DNA of 64,000 nt, from assembly GCF_013249065.1 (NCBI RefSeq), contig NZ_JABRWQ010000001.1, positions 682,001-746,000 of the forward strand, read 5' to 3'. The position numbers were made by a program, and so were the translations under genes. Below the pieces are notes generated by a model, which worked only from the letters and a program-made list of their open reading frames with translations, did no database searches and was not told where the DNA came from. This DNA comes from Winogradskyella litoriviva (lineage in GTDB: Bacteria; Bacteroidota; Bacteroidia; Flavobacteriales; Flavobacteriaceae). Shown here piece by piece: positions 25,931 through 34,491 of this stretch (position 1 is its first letter; the number at the start of each line of letters is the position of its first letter).

Positions 25931-27565
25931 TTATCTCAATATACTAGCATATTGCTTTGGATTATTGAGGATACTTAAGGCTTTTTTAATTTCATTATTA
26001 TTAGCCGTATAGTAGGTATATAATCCTTCACTATAAAAATAACGTTTAATAATTTCGTCTGTTAGTAATGTTTTTAATTGTTTTTTATTACTGTCAATAG
26101 CATTAGCTTTATAAGTTTGTAGAGCATTGGTTAAATCTGTATATTCAGATTTAATAACGGCATCTAATTCTTCTTCTTTTGCTACATTAATAGCGTTTGT
26201 TAGAGCTTTTTCTGTTTTAGTTTTAAAATTAAAACCACTTGTTTTTATATAGTTTTTAAATTTTTTAAAGTCTGAATCTGCTAATTCAAATCCTTTTAAG
26301 TCTTCAACTTTATGATTGTAATAATAATTTGTTGCAAAATTAAAGACGAGATTTTCATTAGATATTGCTTTAGTAATTGGTGTTTGTTTTGCAAATTCTA
26401 CTTCAACATCTGGTTGTACGCCTCCACCATCAAAAACGGCTCTTCCATTTTTAGTTTTAAAAGCATTATAGTTTTCTTCTTGTGTTCTAGTTGCTTTTCC
26501 GTTTTCATCTCTATTCCAATAATCTAATGCTTGTATACAACGACCAGAAGGTGTATAATATCTGGATATTGTAATTTTCATTTGCGTACCATAGGTTAAT
26601 GGTTTTGGTCGTTGTACTAAACCTTTTCCAAAACTTCTGGTTCCAACTACTACAGCACGATCCATATCTTGTAAAGCACCAGATACAATTTCACTTGCGG
26701 AAGCACTGCTTCCATCTATTAAGACTACTAGCGGAATTTGCGTATCTATAGGTTCTCTTTGGGTGTGATATGTTTTATTATATTTTTTTACTTTAGATTT
26801 TGTAGTAACTACTAACTGATTTTTAGGAACAAAAATATTAGTAACATTTACTGCTTCGTGTAATAAACCACCAGGATTTCCTCTTAAATCTAAAATAAGT
26901 TGCGTTGCACCTTGATTTTTAAGGGCTTTAATAGCTCTAATAGTTTCTGAAGAAGCTTTATCATTAAATTTTCTTAGTACTACATAGCCTGTTTTATCAT
27001 CTACCATAGAGTAGTGTGGTACAGCTTTAATTTCTAAAGATTCTCTAATAATTTTTACCGTATTGGTTTTACCTTGACGTCTATATGTTATTGAAACTTC
27101 TGTGCCTGCTGCTCCTTGTAATAAATTAGCAGCGTCATCTTTAAAATCTGCAACCGTTACCTTATCTACTTGTATAATCTCATCACCAGCTTTAAGACCA
27201 GCTTTATCTGCTGCATAATTTTGGTAAGGTTCAACAATTACTAATTTGTCTTTTAAAGTTAAAACCTTTGCACCAATACCTGTATAATCTCCTGCATTGT
27301 TAATTCTTGAGGCTTCTACATCTTGCTCGTTATAAAATTGAGTATAAGGATCTAAATCATCTAACATACTTTTTATAGCTGTATCCATTAAATCACCTGG
27401 ATTAGTATCATCAACATAATTCATGTTAATTTCTTTAAAAAGCGTTGTAAATATTTCTATTTGTTTTGCGATTTCAAAGAAATCATTTTTAAATGCTGTT
27501 GTACCAAAAAAGATAACTACTGCTATAAAAGGAAATAGTATTTTTTTATGTAAAAGTCTTTTCAT
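25931..27565 (-). CDS. CtpA-type S41 carboxyl-terminal processing protease
   Basis: A 544-residue periplasmic serine protease with an N-terminal signal anchor (about 8-25), a helical region, a PDZ domain (about 85-165, GIGAKVLTLKDKLVIVEPY), and the S41 domain. Catalytic Ser is in VLIDGSSASASEIVSGAL and Lys in VVGTRSFGKGLVQ, the Ser-Lys dyad. CtpA proteases trim C-termini of envelope proteins and control wall hydrolases. It lies directly downstream of rnpA on the same strand (66-base gap). Confidence 0.93.
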   Translation of the reverse strand: MKRLLHKKILFPFIAVVIFFGTTAFKNDFFEIAKQIEIFTTLFKEINMNYVDDTNPGDLMDTAIKSMLDDLDPYTQFYNEQDVEASRINNAGDYTGIGAKVLTLKDKLVIVEPYQNYAADKAGLKAGDEIIQVDKVTVADFKDDAANLLQGAAGTEVSITYRRQGKTNTVKIIRESLEIKAVPHYSMVDDKTGYVVLRKFNDKASSETIRAIKALKNQGATQLILDLRGNPGGLLHEAVNVTNIFVPKNQLVVTTKSKVKKYNKTYHTQREPIDTQIPLVVLIDGSSASASEIVSGALQDMDRAVVVGTRSFGKGLVQRPKPLTYGTQMKITISRYYTPSGRCIQALDYWNRDENGKATRTQEENYNAFKTKNGRAVFDGGGVQPDVEVEFAKQTPITKAISNENLVFNFATNYYYNHKVEDLKGFELADSDFKKFKNYIKTSGFNFKTKTEKALTNAINVAKEEELDAVIKSEYTDLTNALQTYKANAIDSNKKQLKTLLTDEIIKRYFYSEGLYTYYTANNNEIKKALSILNNPKQYASILR

Positions 27566-27631
27566 GAGAATATTTATATTGTTGTTAAAGTTTTAAACAC
27601 AACTTTAGTATTTAAAATTACAATTTTCATA

Positions 27632-28051
27632 CTATTGATCCATAGAATCAGAAGTATTAGATTTAGAATTTTCTACCAAAAGGTCATTTTTAGCGATGAA
27701 TTTTTTAAACAACAATTTCATACTATGGTTAAGTTTATCAAAAGTTGTTCCATCTTTACTAAGATATAAAATCATAAACGCAAAAGAAGACGAACTATTG
27801 TTAAAATAAAGTGGTTTATTAAGTCTGTAAGTTTCTCTTAATAAGCGTTTAATTTGGTTTCTAGACACTGCAGTTTTATGTAATCGCTTACTAACGGAAA
27901 CACCAGTTTTTAATTGAGAACCATCATTAAAACTAGTTTTAATATATATAAGTTTTAGTGGATAAGCGTTTATTGCCTTGCCTTCAGTAAAAAGTTGCTC
28001 AATGAGCTTCTTACTTTTTAGTTTATCTTTTTTATGGTATTTAAAGGACAT
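27632..28051 (-). CDS. rnpA: Ribonuclease P protein component
   Basis: The protein subunit of RNase P, which matures tRNA 5' ends. The 139 residues contain the N-terminal basic LKSKKLIEQLFTEGKAI, the central SVSKRLHKTAVSRNQIKRLLRE, which holds the RNR-type signature helix, and an acidic/polar C-terminal tail. rpmH, the usual neighbour in many phyla, is not in the 128-base gap upstream. Confidence 0.95.
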   Translation of the reverse strand: MSFKYHKKDKLKSKKLIEQLFTEGKAINAYPLKLIYIKTSFNDGSQLKTGVSVSKRLHKTAVSRNQIKRLLRETYRLNKPLYFNNSSSSFAFMILYLSKDGTTFDKLNHSMKLLFKKFIAKNDLLVENSKSNTSDSMDQ

Positions 28052-28185
28052 TTAAAATTCTTAAAGGGTATAAATTTAAACATTGTTTTTACCTAATATC
28101 TACTATGATATGCTCTATGATAAAAGTCATAATTTAAAGCTTTAATAAAGAGTATCTTAAAAAATAATATTTACCATGCTTGGTT

Positions 28186-30030
28186 ATGGGACATTTAGAT
28201 GTAAAACAACTTAAAAACTCTAAAGATAAAGCATTATATATTCATCATCTTATAAAAGATCTTGAAGCTTTAGATATTATGCTAAATAAAGGATTAATTG
28301 AAAAGTCTCCAATAAGAATTGGTGCTGAACAAGAGTTTTGTATAACACACAAAGATTTTTTTCCAAATAACAATAGTATAGAGGTTTTAGAAGCTATAAA
28401 TAATGACCACTTTACTACTGAAATAGGTAGTTATAATCTTGAAATTAATTCGGACCCTTTAGAATTAAAAGGTGATTGTTTTAATAAATTAAATATTCAA
28501 TTTAAGGATTTACTAAATAAGGCTCAAAAAGTTGCCAAAGCAAAAGATTCTAAAATTATATTAACAGGTATATTACCCACTTTAAGGTTAAAGCATATAA
28601 AAGAAAATTATATGACTAAAAAACCTAGATATTCAGTTTTAAACAATGCCTTAAAATCTTCACGTAGAGCGCATTTTAATATTCATATAAAAGGCGTTGA
28701 TGAATTAAAGCTTAATCACGATAGTATAATGCTAGAAGCTTGCAACACAAGTTTTCAAACCCATTTACAGATAAATCCAGAGGAGTTTGTAGAAAAGTAC
28801 AATTGGGCACAAGCTATTTCTGGACCAGTTTTAGCTAGTTGTGCTAATTCTCCTATTTTATTTGGAAGAGAATTATGGGCTGAGACCAGAATTGCTTTAT
28901 TTACGCAAAGCATAGACACAAGACGAAATTCATTTATACATCACGAAAAACAGTCGCGTGTAAGTTTCGGTGCAGATTGGGAACATGGAACAGTAACTGA
29001 TATTTTTAGAGATCATATATCAAGATTTAGAAGCCTTTTAACCTCCAATGAGCATGATGATAGTATTAAAATATTAGAGAAAGGGCAGATTCCAAAACTA
29101 AAGGCTTTACAATTACATAATGGTACCGTCTATAAATGGAATAGGGTATGTTATGGAGTTGGTAAAGGTAAACCTCATTTAAGAATTGAATGTCGTTATA
29201 TTCCATCCGGACCAACATTAACCGATGAAATTGCAAATATGGTTTTTTGGGTTGGTCTTATGCTTGGGCAGCCAGAAGAATACCAAGAAATTCATAAAAA
29301 AATGGATTTTAAGGATGTTAAAAACAACTTTTTTAAAGCAGCAAGAAACGGAATGGATGCCCAATTTAAATGGAATAATAAACTAATAACCTCTAAAGAT
29401 TTAATTATTGAAGAGTTTCTTCCTATTGCTAAAAAAGGGCTACAAAAAGCTAATATAACTGAAGCCGATATAACTAAATACCTATCAGTTATTGAGCGTC
29501 GTACAAACACTAAAAATGGTGCTCAGTGGATAGTAGATAACTACAGAAATCTTCAAAAAAGTAAAACCAATTTTGAAGCGCTTCAAAATATTACAGCTTA
29601 TATGCATAAGCATCAATTTGAAGACAAAACAGTAGATGAATGGAAATTGTTTAATCCTGATGAGAATTTAAAAATAGATGTTAGCCGCATTGTTAAACAT
29701 AATATGAATACTAAAACGCTTTTGGTAGAACAAAATGACAGTTTAGAATTGGTAAGTAATATTATGAAATGGAAAAATATACACCATATACCTGTAATAA
29801 ATAATAAAAAAGAATTAACCGGTTTATTAACTTGGACAGATTTAATTAAACTTGGTAATAAAGATTTGCTATTACAAGTTAAAGATGTGATGACAAAAAA
29901 TTTAATTACCATATCTCAAGAAGCACCATTAGAAGAAGCAAAAGCCCTTATGAAGAAACATAAAATAAATTGCTTACCTGTAGTTAGAAATAATGAATTA
30001 CTAGGTATTTTAACAACAAATGATTTATAA
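28186..30030 (+). CDS. GCS2-family amidoligase (glutamate-cysteine ligase-like) fused to a CBS pair
   Basis: 614 residues from the ATG at 28186 (a TTG two codons earlier is possible). The N-terminal 440 or so residues fit the GCS2/COG2170 carboxylate-amine ligases: IRIGAEQEFCI holds the metal-binding glutamates, then TTEIGSYNLEINSDP, the ligand region FNIHIKG, and LRIECRYIPSGPT near the end of the catalytic fold. GCS2 enzymes join the gamma-carboxylate of Glu (or a similar acid) to an amine using ATP. Residues about 498-614 are two CBS motifs (VEQNDSLELVSNIM, HIPVINNKKELTGLLTWTDL; ISQEAPLEEAKALMKKH, CLPVVRNNELLGILTTNDL), a nucleotide sensor. The next gene is 5 bases away, so the two form an operon. 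Confidence 0.8.
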   Translation: MGHLDVKQLKNSKDKALYIHHLIKDLEALDIMLNKGLIEKSPIRIGAEQEFCITHKDFFPNNNSIEVLEAINNDHFTTEIGSYNLEINSDPLELKGDCFNKLNIQFKDLLNKAQKVAKAKDSKIILTGILPTLRLKHIKENYMTKKPRYSVLNNALKSSRRAHFNIHIKGVDELKLNHDSIMLEACNTSFQTHLQINPEEFVEKYNWAQAISGPVLASCANSPILFGRELWAETRIALFTQSIDTRRNSFIHHEKQSRVSFGADWEHGTVTDIFRDHISRFRSLLTSNEHDDSIKILEKGQIPKLKALQLHNGTVYKWNRVCYGVGKGKPHLRIECRYIPSGPTLTDEIANMVFWVGLMLGQPEEYQEIHKKMDFKDVKNNFFKAARNGMDAQFKWNNKLITSKDLIIEEFLPIAKKGLQKANITEADITKYLSVIERRTNTKNGAQWIVDNYRNLQKSKTNFEALQNITAYMHKHQFEDKTVDEWKLFNPDENLKIDVSRIVKHNMNTKTLLVEQNDSLELVSNIMKWKNIHHIPVINNKKELTGLLTWTDLIKLGNKDLLLQVKDVMTKNLITISQEAPLEEAKALMKKHKINCLPVVRNNELLGILTTNDL

Positions 30031-30035
30031 GTAAA

Positions 30036-31226
30036 ATGCAAATTAGCCCTGAAACTAATATTAAAAAAGAGATAATAATTAAACGGGTTTTTCATCATAT
30101 AAAAAGTGAAATAAAAGGCTCAACTATCGTTTTTTTTGCAGGAATACATGGCAACGAAGTTGCAGGTGTTAGTGCACTAAAAAATATATTTAAAACCATA
30201 CACCAAAATGATATTAGTGGCGAAATATATGCTGTCTACGGTAATATAAAAGCATTACAGAAGAACAAACGTTATTTAGAATATGATTTAAATAGATTAT
30301 GGACACCCAATAAACTAAATACATTAAAAAACAAGGAAATTTTAAATAAGGAAGAGGAAGAACAAGTAGAATTATTCCAATTTATTAATCAGCTTTTTAT
30401 TACAACTAAAAACCCAATATATTTTATAGATTTACACACTACCTCAAGTAAATCACTCCCGTTTATTACCATAAATGATGCTTTAATTAACCGTAAATTT
30501 TCTAGCTGTTTCCCTGTACCAACAGTATTAGGTATCGAAGAGTATTTAGAAGGTCCTTTATTAAGTTATTTAAACACTTTAGGATATGTTTCTATTGGTT
30601 TTGAATCTGGTCAACACACAGATCCAGAGGCAATAAAAAATTGTGAGGCGTTTATTTTTTTAGCACTTAAACATGCTGGAATATTAAAAAATAATGAAGT
30701 TGAAAAGGTTAAAAAGAACGAAAACATCCTTGAAAATTCATCAAAAAACATAGCTTCTATTTTTGAAATTATTTACAAATACCATATAAAGCCTAAAGAA
30801 TTGTTTACTATGAAAGAAGGATTTGAGAGTTTTCAAAATATAAAAAAGGGAACAGTTTTGGCAACAACAAACGGAAAGTTTATTTATTCGGAATATAGCG
30901 CAAAACTATTTATGCCATTATACCAAAAATCTGGAGATGATGGATTCTTTATTATTCAAGAAATACCAACATTTTTTCTTAAACTATCTGCGATTCTTAG
31001 AAAAATACGTGCAGATAATTTATTAACTGTTCTTCCGGGAATTTCTTGGCACAACAAGCGCTCTGGTATATTAAGAGCTAACTTAAAGGTTACACGTTTT
31101 ATGGCTAAATCTATTTTTCATTTATTTGGTTATAGAAACAAACATATTGATAAGACATATTTACTTTTATACAATAGAGAGCGTGTTGCCAAAAATAAAA
31201 TGTACAAGAATGAAAAATGGTACTAA
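30036..31226 (+). CDS. Succinylglutamate desuccinylase/aspartoacylase-family zinc hydrolase
   Basis: 396 residues, no signal peptide. Zinc ligands appear as the HxxE pair in FFAGIHGNEVAGVSAL and a later His in YFIDLHTTSSKSLPF. YDLNRLW supplies the N-R substrate-carboxylate clamp seen in AstE/AspA proteins (PF04952, M14 fold). The C-terminal 170 residues include a beta-rich domain as in aspartoacylase, which hydrolyses N-acyl amino acids. Placed 5 bases after the GCS2-CBS ligase, it may cleave or edit the amide made there, or prepare its substrate. The true substrate is unknown. Confidence 0.78.
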   Translation: MQISPETNIKKEIIIKRVFHHIKSEIKGSTIVFFAGIHGNEVAGVSALKNIFKTIHQNDISGEIYAVYGNIKALQKNKRYLEYDLNRLWTPNKLNTLKNKEILNKEEEEQVELFQFINQLFITTKNPIYFIDLHTTSSKSLPFITINDALINRKFSSCFPVPTVLGIEEYLEGPLLSYLNTLGYVSIGFESGQHTDPEAIKNCEAFIFLALKHAGILKNNEVEKVKKNENILENSSKNIASIFEIIYKYHIKPKELFTMKEGFESFQNIKKGTVLATTNGKFIYSEYSAKLFMPLYQKSGDDGFFIIQEIPTFFLKLSAILRKIRADNLLTVLPGISWHNKRSGILRANLKVTRFMAKSIFHLFGYRNKHIDKTYLLLYNRERVAKNKMYKNEKWY

Positions 31227-31329
31227 AACAAAAACGACTTCTAGTTAATAAGATAAATCAAAAAATATTTAATAAAAATCAGACTATTTAACTTCATAAA
31301 AATCATAAATTTGACTATATTTTACTTAA

Positions 31330-32097
31330 ATGAAGACTAAGAATAGGTTAGAGGGTATAGCCGATTTACTACTAGAAATAGCATCAATATTAATGGTTTC
31401 TGGTGCAAATACTAATAGAGTAAATGTAAATATTGATCGTTTTGCCTCCGTCTTAGATTGTGAGTCTTATAGTCTTATAAGTCAAAAAACGATAATACTT
31501 ACAGTAATAGATAACGAAACCAAGGAGAATTATACCAAGGTAAAGAATTTACCAGGTCATAAAATAGACTTTACAATAATCTCTTCTATAAGTAAAGCAA
31601 GTTGGAAAGCCATTGAGGAAGATTGGACACTTTCTCAAATTAAACAAGAAATCAATACTGTTATAGAGCAAAAAAGGTATTCAAACTATATTGTTTTAAT
31701 AGCTGTAAGTTTTTCTGGAGCTGGTTTTTGTAAAATATTTGGAGGTGATTATCTTAATTTAGCTTTAGCATTTATAAGTACATTTGCTGGGTTGTTTATG
31801 CTTCAATCAGCACATAAAAGACATTTTAACTCCTATATCAGTGTTTTTTTGGCTTCATTAACAGCATCGCTATTGGCCTCAATAGGTGTTTATTTTAATT
31901 TAGGAACACAACCAGATGCAACATTAGCAACTTCTGTTTTATTTTTAGTGCCTGGTGTAGCTTTAATCAATTCTTTTACAGATTTTATAGACAAAAACGT
32001 ATTAAATGGAATGGTAAGATTTGCTAATGGACTAATGACAGTTTTAGCGATTGCACTTGGCTTATTTGTAGCGATGTTAATTTTTCAATTAAAATGA
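31330..32097 (+). CDS. Threonine/serine exporter family protein, large subunit (ThrE_1-like)
   Basis: 255 residues. A cytoplasmic N-terminal domain starts IADLLLEIASILMVSGANTNRVN, the conserved opening of ThrE_1 (PF06738). It is followed by five membrane helices with Gly/Ala-rich contacts (SFSGAGFCKIFGGDYLNL, LFLVPGVALINSFTDFI). Proteins of this family export threonine/serine or, in eukaryotes, related small metabolites. ThrE in Corynebacterium is a single fused protein; here it is split in two genes with an ATGA overlap. It follows the M14-like gene by 103 bases on the same strand. Confidence 0.85.
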   Translation: MKTKNRLEGIADLLLEIASILMVSGANTNRVNVNIDRFASVLDCESYSLISQKTIILTVIDNETKENYTKVKNLPGHKIDFTIISSISKASWKAIEEDWTLSQIKQEINTVIEQKRYSNYIVLIAVSFSGAGFCKIFGGDYLNLALAFISTFAGLFMLQSAHKRHFNSYISVFLASLTASLLASIGVYFNLGTQPDATLATSVLFLVPGVALINSFTDFIDKNVLNGMVRFANGLMTVLAIALGLFVAMLIFQLK

Positions 32098-32582
32098 TAA
32101 CAACTTTACTAGAATTATTAGAAGTATCAGCTTGGGCAGGCATTGCAGCTGTTGGTTTTGGAATATTGTTTAATATTCCACGAAAAGCAATATTTACTGT
32201 TTTTTTGTTAGGGTTTGGAGCAGGTTTTATAAAGTTTATTCTCTTACATTTTGATATTAATATAATATTAGCAAGTTTTATAGCCGCATCTTTTGTTGGT
32301 ATTTTAAGTTTACCTTTAGCTCATGGTATTCACCAACCTCCTGTAGTATTTTCTATACCAGCAGTAATACCTATGATACCAGGTTATTTTGCATATGAAA
32401 CCGTATTATCCATTATGTCTTTTACTTTTTTAGATAAAAACGATTCTAAACGAATTGTTTTTATGGAAGACATATTTTCTAATGGGTTTACTATGTTATT
32501 TATATTAATCTCTCTAACTATTGGAGTTTCACTTCCACTATTACTTTTAAGAAAACATACGGTTAAAAGAACTGATAATTAA
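32094..32582 (+). CDS. Threonine/serine exporter family protein, small subunit (ThrE_2-like)
   Basis: 162 residues with four to five membrane helices, the ThrE_2 (PF12821) half of the exporter. Characteristic elements are AAVGFGILFNIPRKAIF, LASFIAASFVGILSLPLA and PPVVFSIPAVIPMIPGYFAYE. Its ATG overlaps the stop of the large subunit (ATGA), so both subunits are made together. A bidirectional terminator follows. Confidence 0.85.
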   Translation: MITTLLELLEVSAWAGIAAVGFGILFNIPRKAIFTVFLLGFGAGFIKFILLHFDINIILASFIAASFVGILSLPLAHGIHQPPVVFSIPAVIPMIPGYFAYETVLSIMSFTFLDKNDSKRIVFMEDIFSNGFTMLFILISLTIGVSLPLLLLRKHTVKRTDN

Positions 32583-32633
32583 AAGGTCTTTATTACCCAT
32601 TTTGTCACTACGTGGATCGCGTAAATATTGACA

Positions 32634-32666
32634 AAAAAAGTTGCAAAGATTATTTGCAACTTTTTT
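32634..32666. terminator. Bidirectional terminator
   Basis: AAAAAAGTTGCAAA and TTTGCAACTTTTTT form a 14-bp stem with a 5-base loop between the convergent exporter and M1 peptidase genes. Confidence 0.9.
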
Positions 32667-32683
32667 CACTTGTTTATTTCAGG

Positions 32684-34486
32684 TTAATTTAAACCGTAAA
32701 CGTTATTTTTTCTATTAACATCTGCCATCATTTGAGAGGCATCTATTTCAACTGATTTTACAGGCTTTTTAGCTTCAAATGAGTAGTTTGGCATTGCCCA
32801 AGCCCAATCCTTAATTATAGTAGCTGAGGTCGGTTTTTCACCACGCATCATTTGCAAAGGAATGTAAAAATCTTCTGTAGTTCCGTCAGTATAAGTTACA
32901 GTAAGATCAATAGGCATTGGCATTAAACCAATACGTTCTAATGTTATTGTTTTTCCTTCAACGGCACTAACACTATAGTCAATGGTATTTGTAGTTTGTG
33001 CAAAATCTATAAAATACCAATCGAGTTCAAAGTCAGTAATACGTTCTGCAGTTCTAATAATATCAAATGGTTTTGGGTGTTTAAATGAAAAATCATTAAA
33101 ATACTTTTTAATGGTTTTTTCTAAATTATCTGCTCCAATTACATAACCTAATTGAGCTAAAAATACAGCACCTTTGTTGTATGCAGCAGCTCCATAAACT
33201 TGATTAAATTGGTATCTGTCAGAATGTGTTGTTAATGGTTGTTCATACCCAGAATTAGCTAAAGCAATATAACCTTTATAACTACTGGTAAGTGGGTTTG
33301 TTTTTTTATTCTCCTTTAGATAATTAACGGCTAATTCAGAAATATAACTTGTAAAGCCTTCATCCATCCACTCGTGTTTTGTTTCGTTAGATGCTAATAA
33401 AAACTGAAACCAAGTATGTGCTAACTCATGTGCTGTAACACCTACTAAACTTCCAAAGTTACGTTTTCCGGTTATTAAAGTACACATAGCGTATTCCATT
33501 CCGCCATCACCACCTTGAATCACGGAATATTGTTTGTACGGATACTGACCTACTTGAGTACTAAAGAAATCCATGAGTTTTGCTGTTTCAGCTGGTAATT
33601 TTTTCCAATTGTCTAAATACTTTTGTTCTAAATCTTTTTTATAGTAGAAGTGGAGTAGTGGACCATTTGGCATTTGAAATGTATCATGAATAAAATCTGG
33701 ATCTGCAGCCCAAGTAAAATCATGTACATTTGGTGCTTTAAAGTGATGGGTTTTCTTTCCTGATTTTTTTATTGGTTCTCCTTGAAGATAGCCTGTACCT
33801 CCAACAATATAGTCCTTATCAATAGTTAATTTTACATCGAAATCTCCCCAAACACCATGAAATTCTCTAGCGATATATGGATCTGCATGCCAACCTTCAT
33901 CATCATATTCAGCAAGTTTAGGGTACCATTGCGTCATTGATAAGGCCACACCTTCTTTGTTGTTTCTCCCAGAACGACGAATTTGAACAGGTACTTGTGC
34001 ATCAAAATCCATATCAAAAGTTACTTTTTCACCTGGTTGAATAGGTTTATTTAGTTTTACCTCTAAAACCGTCCCAACAGTTTCATAAGCTATGGATGTG
34101 CCATTTTGCTTTAATGTATTAACTTTAATATAACCGATTTCATTAGGTTGTAGTTTACTAATACGATCTGCAATTTTTGGACTAGGATCTTTAATTGTAC
34201 GAGAGCGCACATCCATTTCACTTCCTGGCTGAAAGGCATTAAAGTATAAATGGTAGTATACTCTATTTAATATGTCTGGAGAATTGTTAGTATAGACTAA
34301 TTTCTGCTTTCCTTTATATTGAAAATTCTTAACATCCATGTCAATTTCCATAGAATAATCAACATGTTGTTGCCAATAAGTATTTTCTTCTGTTTTTACA
34401 GCGCTAGCATCTTGTATTGTTTTTTCGGTTGCATTACAAGAAAACATTATAGAAATAGCATATAGATATACTAAAAACTTCTTCAT
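32684..34486 (-). CDS. M1-family metallopeptidase lipoprotein
   Basis: 600 residues. A lipoprotein signal ends SIMFSC (Cys 17). The zinc motif HELAH near residue 352 is followed 18 residues later by the third ligand Glu in EWMDEGFTSY (HExxH-x18-E). The usual aminopeptidase GAMEN box is replaced by GDGGMEYAM, as seen in other Bacteroidota M1 proteins. The N-terminal half is the beta-sandwich typical of the family. It should digest peptides outside the cytoplasmic membrane. Last gene of a three-gene group with S8 peptidase (5-base gap) and MBL hydrolase. Confidence 0.92.
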   Translation of the reverse strand: MKKFLVYLYAISIMFSCNATEKTIQDASAVKTEENTYWQQHVDYSMEIDMDVKNFQYKGKQKLVYTNNSPDILNRVYYHLYFNAFQPGSEMDVRSRTIKDPSPKIADRISKLQPNEIGYIKVNTLKQNGTSIAYETVGTVLEVKLNKPIQPGEKVTFDMDFDAQVPVQIRRSGRNNKEGVALSMTQWYPKLAEYDDEGWHADPYIAREFHGVWGDFDVKLTIDKDYIVGGTGYLQGEPIKKSGKKTHHFKAPNVHDFTWAADPDFIHDTFQMPNGPLLHFYYKKDLEQKYLDNWKKLPAETAKLMDFFSTQVGQYPYKQYSVIQGGDGGMEYAMCTLITGKRNFGSLVGVTAHELAHTWFQFLLASNETKHEWMDEGFTSYISELAVNYLKENKKTNPLTSSYKGYIALANSGYEQPLTTHSDRYQFNQVYGAAAYNKGAVFLAQLGYVIGADNLEKTIKKYFNDFSFKHPKPFDIIRTAERITDFELDWYFIDFAQTTNTIDYSVSAVEGKTITLERIGLMPMPIDLTVTYTDGTTEDFYIPLQMMRGEKPTSATIIKDWAWAMPNYSFEAKKPVKSVEIDASQMMADVNRKNNVYGLN

Positions 34487-34491
34487 ATTTA

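Noticed and set aside
28052..28185. rpmH or a small RNA gene next to rnpA
   Set aside because: No ORF resembling L34 and no stable fold with terminator in this 134-base gap.
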